NCBI GenBank assembly: GCA_947504705.1
Contig: CANNIA010000026.1
Coordinates: 1-51,279 of the forward strand
DNA: 51,279 nt
Source of the DNA: Paracoccaceae bacterium
Lineage (GTDB): Bacteria > Pseudomonadota > Alphaproteobacteria > Rhodobacterales > Rhodobacteraceae
Direction of reading: 5' to 3'
Part shown: one piece after another, positions 42,946 through 51,279 of the stretch
How positions within the stretch are numbered: the stretch's first letter is position 1
Layout: each line of letters opens with the position of its first letter
Made by a program: the position numbers and the translations under genes
Notes under the pieces: model-generated
The model's input: the letters and a program-made list of their open reading frames with translations, nothing else
Told to the model about the DNA's origin: nothing
Database searches by the model: none

Positions 42946-44445
42946 ATGCAAGAGATCGGTCACTGGATCAATGGCAAGCTGGTGAAGGGCACTTCGGGCC
43001 GTTTCACCGACGTCTTCAACCCCGCCACCGGCGAAGTGCAGGCACGTGTCGCCCTGGCCACGTTGGGCGAATTGGATCACGCGGTCCAGGAGGCTGCGAA
43101 GGCGCAGATCGTCTGGGCGAACACCAACCCACAGCGCCGGGCGCGAGTGATGATGGCCTTTGGCGCGCTGATCAATCGCGACATGGAAAAACTGGCGGAA
43201 TTGGTTTCGCGTGAGCATGGCAAGACCATCCCGGACGCAAAGGGCGACGTGCAGCGCGGCCTTGAGGTGATCGAGGTCTGCATGGGTGCACCTGCGATGC
43301 TGAAGGGCGAGGCGATGGACAGCGCCGGTCCCGGCATCGACCTTTTCTCCATGCGCCAGCCGCTTGGTGTGGTTGCGGGCATCACCCCCTTCAACTTCCC
43401 CGCCATGATCCCCCTGTGGAAGATCGGCCCTGCCCTGTCGTCGGGCAATGCGATGATCCTCAAGCCCAGCGAGCGTTGCCCTTCGACCTCGCTTTACCTT
43501 GCGCAGTTGCTGCAAGAGGCAGGTCTGCCCGATGGCGTGCTGCAAGTGGTGAACGGCGACAAAGAGGCGGTCGACGGCATCCTTGACCATCCGGTCATTC
43601 AGGCGGTGGGCTTTGTCGGCTCGACCCCGATTGCGCAGTACATTTATGGCCGGGCTGCAACGAACGGCAAGCGCGCCCAGTGCTTTGGCGGTGCCAAGAA
43701 CCACATGATCATCATGCCGGATGCTGACCTCGACAAAGCCGCCGACGCATTGGTCGGCGCCGGTTTTGGCGCTGCGGGCGAACGCTGCATGGCGATTTCA
43801 GTCGCGGTTCCGGTTGGTGCGGCGACGGCGGATGCGCTGATCGAACGGCTGATCCCAAAGATCGAAAAGCTGAAGGTCGGCCCCTATACCGCTGGCAATG
43901 ACGTCGACTTCGGGCCGCTGATCACCAAGGCCTCGCTTGAGCGTGTCACGGGCCTGATCGGGTCGGGCGTGGAACAGGGCGCGAAGCTGGTGATCGACGG
44001 GCGCAACCTGAAGATCCAGGGCTATGAAAACGGCTTCTTCGTCGGCCCGTCGCTGTTCGACAACGTGACCCCGGACATGGACATCTACAAGCAGGAAATC
44101 TTCGGCCCGGTCCTGTCGACCGTTCGCGCCGGGTCTTATGAACAGGCTCTGAAGCTGGTCATGGACAACGAATACGGCAACGGCACGGCGATCTATACCG
44201 CCGATGGCGACACCGCCCGCGACTTTGCCAGCCGCGTCAACGTTGGGATGGTCGGCATCAACTTCCCGATCCCGGTGCCGCTGTCCTATTTCAGCTTCGG
44301 CGGCTGGAAGAAGTCGGCCTTTGGCGACCTGAACCAGTATGGGCCGGACGCGTTCAAGTTCTACACCAAGACCAAGACCGTCACGGCGCGCTGGTTCAGC
44401 GGCATCAAGGACGGAGCCAGCCTGAACTTCAAGGCTCTGGACTAA
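42946..44445 (+). CDS. mmsA: CoA-acylating methylmalonate-semialdehyde dehydrogenase
   Basis: MmsA oxidises methylmalonate or malonate semialdehyde to propionyl- or acetyl-CoA in valine and myo-inositol catabolism, using NAD and CoA. The 499-residue aldehyde dehydrogenase has catalytic C281 in FGAAGERCMAIS, ITPFNFPAMIPLWKIGPAL (146-164), and the MmsA-specific GAKNHMIIMPDADL (249-262). The normal catalytic Glu is missing, as expected for the CoA-acylating family. The ATG at 42946 follows GGGAGG. A longer frame to 42892 is not conserved. Confidence 0.95.
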   Translation: MQEIGHWINGKLVKGTSGRFTDVFNPATGEVQARVALATLGELDHAVQEAAKAQIVWANTNPQRRARVMMAFGALINRDMEKLAELVSREHGKTIPDAKGDVQRGLEVIEVCMGAPAMLKGEAMDSAGPGIDLFSMRQPLGVVAGITPFNFPAMIPLWKIGPALSSGNAMILKPSERCPSTSLYLAQLLQEAGLPDGVLQVVNGDKEAVDGILDHPVIQAVGFVGSTPIAQYIYGRAATNGKRAQCFGGAKNHMIIMPDADLDKAADALVGAGFGAAGERCMAISVAVPVGAATADALIERLIPKIEKLKVGPYTAGNDVDFGPLITKASLERVTGLIGSGVEQGAKLVIDGRNLKIQGYENGFFVGPSLFDNVTPDMDIYKQEIFGPVLSTVRAGSYEQALKLVMDNEYGNGTAIYTADGDTARDFASRVNVGMVGINFPIPVPLSYFSFGGWKKSAFGDLNQYGPDAFKFYTKTKTVTARWFSGIKDGASLNFKALD

Positions 44446-44464
44446 GCATTTCGGCAAGGCAAGG

Positions 44465-44496
44465 AAAAGGCCGCCCACTATGGGCGGCCTTTTTTA
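44465..44496 (+). terminator. Terminator after mmsA
   Basis: AAAAGGCCGCCCA-cta-TGGGCGGCCTTTTTT is a perfect stem with a T run, 20 bp after the mmsA stop. Confidence 0.93.
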
Positions 44497-44502
44497 TCGG
44501 CC

Positions 44503-44516
44503 TTGCTATGGATCAA
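44503..44516 (+). promoter_or_regulatory. FNR-like box before the DUF2892 gene
   Basis: TTGCT-atgg-ATCAA matches the FNR/FnrL palindrome TTGAT-N4-ATCAA at 9 of 10 positions. It lies about 74 bp before the DUF2892 start. TTATGC (44533-44538) could be the -10 of the promoter, which would put the box roughly 35-40 bp before the transcription start. Confidence 0.45.
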
Positions 44517-44589
44517 TGCGACACGGGGCAACTTATGCCATGAAGGAACATAGGCTTGGCCCCTGCCCGGCCCAATCGGAGGACATGTC

Positions 44590-44799
44590 ATGTTCGCAAA
44601 AAATGTCGGCACCGTTGACCGCGTCTTGCGCCTTATCCTTGGGGTGGCCCTGCTGGCCTGGTTCTACTTCGACCGGGGTGCGGGCTTCTGGCACTATGCC
44701 AAGCTGATCGGGATCGTGCCCATCGCCACCGCACTTTTCAGCACCTGCCCGCTTTATTCGGTGCTGGGTGTTTCGACCTGCTCGATGAAGAAGGCATGA
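44590..44799 (+). CDS. DUF2892 small inner membrane protein
   Basis: A 69-residue DUF2892 protein. The N-terminal NVGTVDRVLRLILGVALLAWFYF and the C-terminal GIVPIATALFSTCPLYSVLGVSTC form two helices with two conserved cysteines (CPLY, STC), as in the membrane part of YgaP-type proteins. In YgaP that part is joined to a rhodanese; here it is alone, but a separate rhodanese is encoded at 49567. It follows GGAGGACATGTC. Function is unknown. Confidence 0.87.
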   Translation: MFAKNVGTVDRVLRLILGVALLAWFYFDRGAGFWHYAKLIGIVPIATALFSTCPLYSVLGVSTCSMKKA

Positions 44800-44805
44800 A
44801 TACAA

Positions 44806-44832
44806 CGGGGCGGGACTTAAGGTCCCGCCCCG
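44806..44832. terminator. Bidirectional hairpin between DUF2892 and NCS1 genes
   Basis: CGGGGCGGGAC-ttaag-GTCCCGCCCCG has perfect 11-bp arms, between two convergent genes. A pyrimidine run follows on the plus strand. Confidence 0.8.
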
Positions 44833-44855
44833 CTGCCTTTTCGCATCCGGGCTGA

Positions 44856-46289
44856 TCAGCCGCGGTCACCCATGCGCAGGACGAAATAGACCGACCCGCC
44901 GATGCCGACCCCGAAGAACCAGCCATAGGTTCCCCACCAGGCCGGAAGCACGGAGGTGAAGGTCGGCAGGATCGACGAGAACACCATCCCGACCGCCAGA
45001 GCGATGAAGGCCTTGGCATGCCACCCCGAACCGCCGAACGAGAACTCGCCGTTTTCCTGATAAAGCGCGTTCACATCCACCTTGCCGCGACGGATCATAT
45101 AGTAATCCACCATCATGATCCCGAAGATCGGCCCCATGGTGGAGCCGATGAAGTTCACGAAGGCAGCCGCCCCCGTGTTCCAGGGCGCCCAAGGATACAA
45201 GACCAGCGCGATGCCAGCGGCAATATAGCCGCCCTTCTTGAAGTCGATCTTCGAGGGGAAGACGTTGGAAAAGTCGAAGGCTGGCGAGACGAAGTTCGCC
45301 ACGACGTTGATGCCAAGCGTTGCCACCGCAAAAGTCAGCGCAGCCAAAGCGGCAAGGAACCAGCTGTCGAACTTGGCCGAGATCTGGTCGGGGTGCAGCA
45401 GGACTTCACCATAGACGGTGAAGGCGGCGGTGGTGGTCACACCAGCGACAAGGCAGAAGGCCAGAAGGTTGATCGGAAGGCCCCAAAGGTTGCCCTTGCG
45501 CAGTGCCGGTTCGGTTGAATAGCGCGAGAAGTCGCAGAAGTTCAGGTACAGCGCCGCAAAGTAGGTGACCCAGGTTGCGGCAACCGCTGCAAGTGCCGGG
45601 AAGCTACCGGGTGCCGAGGTAATGCCAACCCCAGCCGTCGCCTGCGCCAGAACATCCGGCGGGATTTCCGAGCCGAACGAGAAGGTCCCGGCCTTAATGA
45701 CCAGATAGACTGCCAGAAGCAGCATCATGATCCAGACCGCAGGTCCGGCCCAGTCCTGGAACTTGCGGACCGTCTCCATCCCGCGCTGGATGATCAAAAG
45801 CTGCAAGGCCCAGATGATGACGTAGCAGATCACCTCAAGCGTCGAATGGCCCAGCATGTGGCTGTTGGTGTGAAATTCCAGCATTCCGGGCGAGCGGATC
45901 AGAAGCGCCACAATGGCGCCCGAAGCCGCCGAGGTTTGTGCGCCGTACCAGAAGCAGGCGACAACCGCCCGCACCAGCGCCGGGACGTTGGCCCCAAAAG
46001 TTCCGAACGAAGCGCGGGCCAGCACTGGGTAGGGCACGCCAGTCCGAACACCGGCAAGACCGACCATCTGCATCAGGAAATAGATGATCAGGGAACCCGC
46101 ACCGATGGCCAGCACGAAGTTGAAGAAGTTGCCGCACAGCAAGAACAGGCTTGCGGCAAGGAAATAGCCGTAAAGGCTGTGAACGTCCGAGGTCCAGACG
46201 TTGAAGATCGAAAAAGCGCCCCATTTGCGCTCTGCCGCTGGGGCGAGATCCTCGTTGTGTAACGAGGGTGATGGATTGGTAAGTTGCAT
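44856..46289 (-). CDS. NCS1-family nucleobase/allantoin/hydantoin permease
   Basis: A 477-residue NCS1 (nucleobase:cation symporter-1) protein with 12 hydrophobic helices. The N-terminus NEDLAPAAERKWGAFSIFNVWTSDVHS is the family motif before helix 1. ARASFGTFGANVPALVRAVVACFWYGAQT holds the first substrate aromatic and Gln, and LNFCDFSRYS lies in the conserved loop. Substrate choice among uracil, cytosine, allantoin and hydantoin cannot be read directly. A RutR-like site 157 bp upstream hints at uracil or pyrimidines. The start is an ATG after GGAAGGGACAGG. Confidence 0.87.
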   Translation of the reverse strand: MQLTNPSPSLHNEDLAPAAERKWGAFSIFNVWTSDVHSLYGYFLAASLFLLCGNFFNFVLAIGAGSLIIYFLMQMVGLAGVRTGVPYPVLARASFGTFGANVPALVRAVVACFWYGAQTSAASGAIVALLIRSPGMLEFHTNSHMLGHSTLEVICYVIIWALQLLIIQRGMETVRKFQDWAGPAVWIMMLLLAVYLVIKAGTFSFGSEIPPDVLAQATAGVGITSAPGSFPALAAVAATWVTYFAALYLNFCDFSRYSTEPALRKGNLWGLPINLLAFCLVAGVTTTAAFTVYGEVLLHPDQISAKFDSWFLAALAALTFAVATLGINVVANFVSPAFDFSNVFPSKIDFKKGGYIAAGIALVLYPWAPWNTGAAAFVNFIGSTMGPIFGIMMVDYYMIRRGKVDVNALYQENGEFSFGGSGWHAKAFIALAVGMVFSSILPTFTSVLPAWWGTYGWFFGVGIGGSVYFVLRMGDRG

Positions 46290-46427
46290 CCTGTCCCTTC
46301 CTGTCTTTCAGGTGTCTCTTGGCGCTGCGCTTAGATTCTGAGAATTCTTTTGAGCGCGCGCCCACAGGATGAGCTTGATCAAGAGGTCCGACAATGCAGA
46401 CTGAAGAGATAGGACTTGTTTGGCTTT

Positions 46428-46444
46428 TTTGAAGAAGATTCAAA
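46428..46444. promoter_or_regulatory. TTTGAA-gaaga-TTCAAA palindrome
   Basis: A perfect 6-bp inverted repeat directly beside the RutR-like site, in the AT-rich leader of the NCS1 permease gene. It could be a second regulator site or part of the promoter. The rest of 46290-46560 holds no gene. Confidence 0.35.
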
Positions 46445-46445
46445 T

Positions 46446-46461
46446 TTTTCCAGATGGTCAA
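46446..46461 (-). promoter_or_regulatory. RutR-like operator before the NCS1 permease
   Basis: TTTTCCAGATGGTCAA matches TTGACCA-N2-TGGTCAA, the RutR consensus as I remember it, at 12 of 14 fixed positions, with the right half perfect. RutR is a TetR-family repressor released by uracil or thymine. The site is 157 bp upstream of the permease start. Confidence 0.45.
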
Positions 46462-46560
46462 ACTAGGCCCATCCAGAATCTAGTTGGCTTTTCAACCGCT
46501 CAGCCCCGTCGATCCGCAGTCAAATGTCGTGCATGATCTATCGAACCAAAGGACAGCGGA

Positions 46561-49416
<2,856 letters not shown>

Positions 49417-49480
49417 GATCATCCCCGGACACCAACGGCAGACATAGGATGAATTGCCTGAGTCTCCAATCAGAAAATGT

Positions 49481-49495
49481 GAACGAAAAGCGAAC
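49481..49495 (-). promoter_or_regulatory. LexA (SOS) box before uvrA
   Basis: On the minus strand the sequence reads GTTC-GCTTTTC-GTTC, an exact GTTC-N7-GTTC, the alphaproteobacterial LexA operator. It lies 65 bp before the uvrA start, so uvrA is probably DNA-damage inducible. Confidence 0.85.
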
Positions 49496-49566
49496 GCCTA
49501 TCAAATTGCGCCTTTCACCTTGCCACCTTTGAAGGTATTCAACCTACAAAACAGATGAGGCCCTTG

Positions 49567-49932
49567 ATGTTCTCTTTCCTTCGCCCCGGTGCCGCACCAG
49601 CCCGCCCCTCTGTCTCCGAAGTCGCCAAGCTGGTGGCCGAGGGCAAGGTTCTGATGATCGATGTCCGTGAAGTCGCCGAAGCGCGGGCGTCTGGTATTGC
49701 CGAAGGCGCGCGTTTGGTGCCGCTGTCAGTCCTTCCGCTCAAGGCCGACCCGCACCAACCGGACTGCGTGTTGCCGCAGGGTCTGCCGATTGTCGCCTAT
49801 TGCGCGGCTGGCGCTCGGTCGGCACGGGCTGCAGAAATTCTGGGCAGAATGGGTTATGCCGAAGTCAGCAATCTGGGCGGTCTGGGGGACTGGGCCGCAG
49901 ACGGCGGGCGGGTCGTTCCCTACAAGGGCTAA
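49567..49932 (+). CDS. Rhodanese-like sulfurtransferase
   Basis: A 121-residue single-domain rhodanese. Conserved pieces are VLMIDVREVAEARASGIAEGARLVPL (28-53) and the active loop IVAYCAAGARSARAAEIL with catalytic C79. There is no signal peptide. It could move sulfane sulfur in the cytoplasm. Its stop overlaps the convergent MFS stop (CTAA shared). The ATG at 49567 has GAGG seven bases before it; an earlier ATG at 49555 is an alternative. Confidence 0.9.
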   Translation: MFSFLRPGAAPARPSVSEVAKLVAEGKVLMIDVREVAEARASGIAEGARLVPLSVLPLKADPHQPDCVLPQGLPIVAYCAAGARSARAAEILGRMGYAEVSNLGGLGDWAADGGRVVPYKG

Positions 49933-51149
49933 GCCAGGTTGCGCCGCCAAGCCTGCACGCCATGCACCGCGATCCCAAGACCGCAGAGACAGGTGGCAGC
50001 CAGCGCCAGTCCCATAGGCCCGGCGCTTGCAATAAGTGCCGCCAGCACCGGGGTCCCGGTCGTGGTGCCAAGATTGCCAAGCTGCGCCACCGCCCCTGCC
50101 GCTTTTGCCCGAGCTTCGGGCGTGGCGTTCAGCTCGGGGATCGACGAAAAGCTGGCACCCTGCACGATGCCCAAGGCCGCCGAAAGCAGGAACCCTCCGG
50201 CCACCATCCCAGAACCGTTGCCCCAAAACACCCAAAGCATCAGGAAGCCGGGGATCGCAGCGCCGTAGCCAAGCTGCACGATCCGGACCGCCGACAGATG
50301 GCGCAAAAGCTGCACGCCCAGGCTTAGCGATACAGCGATAGAGACCAGAGGCATTCCGGCAGCAATCAGCGCGCGATGCGACAGCGGGGTTTCGGTCGGC
50401 ACCAGAGTCAGAACTGCAACATACAGGAACGTATAGCAGCAAAAGCCCATCGCCGGGGCGGCCAACCGGGGCGAGGCATAGATCTCGGCATGCCGTTTCA
50501 GGATATTGCCAAGCGGGGCCGGGTCTTGGCGGGGGTCGGGCGGCAAGGTTACGGCCAGCACCGCTGCCAACACCGCCATATAGGTACTATGGCCAAGGAA
50601 CAGCCCGGTTGGCGTGACATGCGGCCCGATCAGTGCCAATGCGGTATAGGTGACGCCAAAGAAGCTGGACCACAGCGTCATCGCCAGCGGCCTTTTCGCC
50701 TCGGGCGCCAGGGAGGCGATCATCGTCGGGCCTACGACTACAATGGCCAGATGGCTGGCCCCCTCGATGATGCGCGAGGCAAGCATCAGCGGATAGGCCG
50801 GTTCCAGCGCCTGCAAGGCAGACATCGCCGCTCCGGCTGCAATGGCCGACACAATCGCCCGCCGCGGGCCGATCCGGGCAACCAGCAGCCCCGCCATCGT
50901 GCCAAAGATCAGACCCACCATCCCGACGATGGAAACGACAAGCCCAAGCGCCACTTCACCATGCTCGCCATAGGTGGTGCGAAGCGTTTCATACAGAATG
51001 GAAATCTTGCCGAACTGTGCCGCAGCACCAAGGCCAGCGCACCACAAAAGAAAGACCAAAACCATGGGAGGAAGCGCGCGCATAGCCTGTCCTATTCCCT
51101 GCGCAGCCCGCCAGCCAACCCCAAAACGATACCTAGGCTCAGGACTCAT
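49929..51149 (-). CDS. MFS transporter
   Basis: A 406-residue major facilitator with 12 hydrophobic helices, e.g. ALPPMVLVFLLWCAGLGAAA, and the loop-2/3 motif A-like GLLVARIGPRRAIV. No known substrate signature is seen. The reading start at 51149 lies four bases from the end of an IS transposase gene. The first 22 residues (MSPEPRYRFGVGWRAA...) may be encoded by the IS end, so the real start may be MRALPPM at 51083. It converges on the rhodanese gene. Confidence 0.82.
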   Translation of the reverse strand: MSPEPRYRFGVGWRAAQGIGQAMRALPPMVLVFLLWCAGLGAAAQFGKISILYETLRTTYGEHGEVALGLVVSIVGMVGLIFGTMAGLLVARIGPRRAIVSAIAAGAAMSALQALEPAYPLMLASRIIEGASHLAIVVVGPTMIASLAPEAKRPLAMTLWSSFFGVTYTALALIGPHVTPTGLFLGHSTYMAVLAAVLAVTLPPDPRQDPAPLGNILKRHAEIYASPRLAAPAMGFCCYTFLYVAVLTLVPTETPLSHRALIAAGMPLVSIAVSLSLGVQLLRHLSAVRIVQLGYGAAIPGFLMLWVFWGNGSGMVAGGFLLSAALGIVQGASFSSIPELNATPEARAKAAGAVAQLGNLGTTTGTPVLAALIASAGPMGLALAATCLCGLGIAVHGVQAWRRNLA

Positions 51150-51152
51150 TGA

Positions 51153-51279
51153 TCATATCCAGAAGATGACGATGGCAGCGATAGCGATGGCGGACATGAA
51201 GGTGTGGGCGCAGCGGTCGTAGCGGGTGTGGATACGCCGCCAATCCTTCAGCTTGCCGAACATGTTCTCGATCTTGTGA
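51153..51279 (-). mobile_element. IS5-like transposase, C-terminal fragment
   Basis: The minus strand reads HKIENMFGKLKDWRRIHTRYD, then RCAHTFMSAIAIAAIVIFWI and a stop (51155-51153). This is the C-terminal end of a DDE transposase of the IS5 family. The conserved E in IENMFGKLK is the last catalytic acid (YREK-like) region. The element continues beyond the right edge. Its 3' end is next to the MFS gene, so terminal repeat sequence should lie around 51120-51150. Confidence 0.85.

Noticed and set aside
41644-43704. A very long minus-strand reading frame through the glycosyltransferase and into mmsA
   Set aside because: Everything beyond 42852 is antisense to mmsA with no family likeness; the glycosyltransferase starts with MNTGRP.
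46374-46383. CTTGATCAAG palindrome before the NCS1 gene
   Set aside because: Too short and lacks the 4-base spacer of an FNR box; probably chance.

Overview
The window is GC-rich chromosomal DNA from an alphaproteobacterium of the Rhodobacteraceae (Rhodobacter / Tabrizicola / Gemmobacter type). The sequence-based reasons are the order yceD-rpmF-plsX-fabH-ihfA-merR, an OlsB-type ornithine lipid acyltransferase, a GH108 endolysin and three-TM holin of the gene-transfer-agent lysis type, the GTTC-N7-GTTC SOS box in front of uvrA, a long 359-residue dCTP deaminase, and two tandem GAPDH genes separated by a very small membrane protein. Almost everything is ordinary, densely packed housekeeping DNA, with many 1-10 nt gene overlaps. 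The only certain mobile DNA is the C-terminal end of an IS5-like transposase at the right edge. A possible solitary RelB-like antitoxin and several palindromes lie at the left edge.

Layout. 1-2778: possible antitoxin, olsB, msrB, bamE and yceD. 2950-7738: rpmF, plsX, fabH, ihfA, a MerR regulator, tRNA-Pro(GGG), an 18-bp tandem repeat and dCTP deaminase. 7767-14807 is mostly minus strand: scpB, scpA, nagZ, a SPOR-domain protein, an 86-bp palindrome, argS, the GTA-type holin and endolysin, and ccmE. 14815-20777: argC, a 350-bp gene-free stretch, epmA divergent from efp, a formate/nitrite-type channel, an unknown outer-membrane barrel and murI. 20967-25325: a LysR regulator, a possible small RNA, gst divergent from marR across a palindromic operator, and an ECF42-type sigma factor with its DGPF/YCII partner and a MAPEG protein. 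25505-30583: purL, a GNAT, an OsmC protein, bolA, two small membrane proteins, grxD and zapA. 30576-38293: a coiled-coil gene upstream of zapA (ZauP-like), tkt, an HPP-CBS membrane protein, a DUF808 membrane protein, gap1, a 47-aa membrane protein, gap2 and a DUF1127 protein. 38416-51279: coaD, a CBS protein, two exported unknowns, a LysR regulator, a glycosyltransferase, mmsA, a DUF2892 protein, an NCS1 permease, uvrA, a rhodanese, an MFS transporter and the IS end.

How the genes fit together. Several neighbours are functional partners: epmA modifies the product of efp; BolA and GrxD form a known [2Fe-2S] partnership; ZapA and the coiled-coil protein act on the Z ring; ScpA and ScpB join SMC; PlsX and FabH start phospholipid and fatty-acid synthesis; the endolysin and holin form a lysis pair. 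The regulatory sequence is informative. Copies of a LacI-type palindrome (core TTAGCGC) precede both gap genes, with a weaker copy before tkt. A RutR-like site precedes the NCS1 permease, an SOS box precedes uvrA, an FNR-like box precedes the DUF2892 gene, and an 18-bp palindrome lies between gst and marR. I see no clear new defence or biosynthetic system. The most interesting items are the gap1 / 47-aa protein / gap2 locus with its operators, the detached GTA-type lysis cassette, the small-RNA candidate at 21963-22041 and the long palindrome after argS. All functional calls rest on reading the sequence and on remembered family features; no database search was run.
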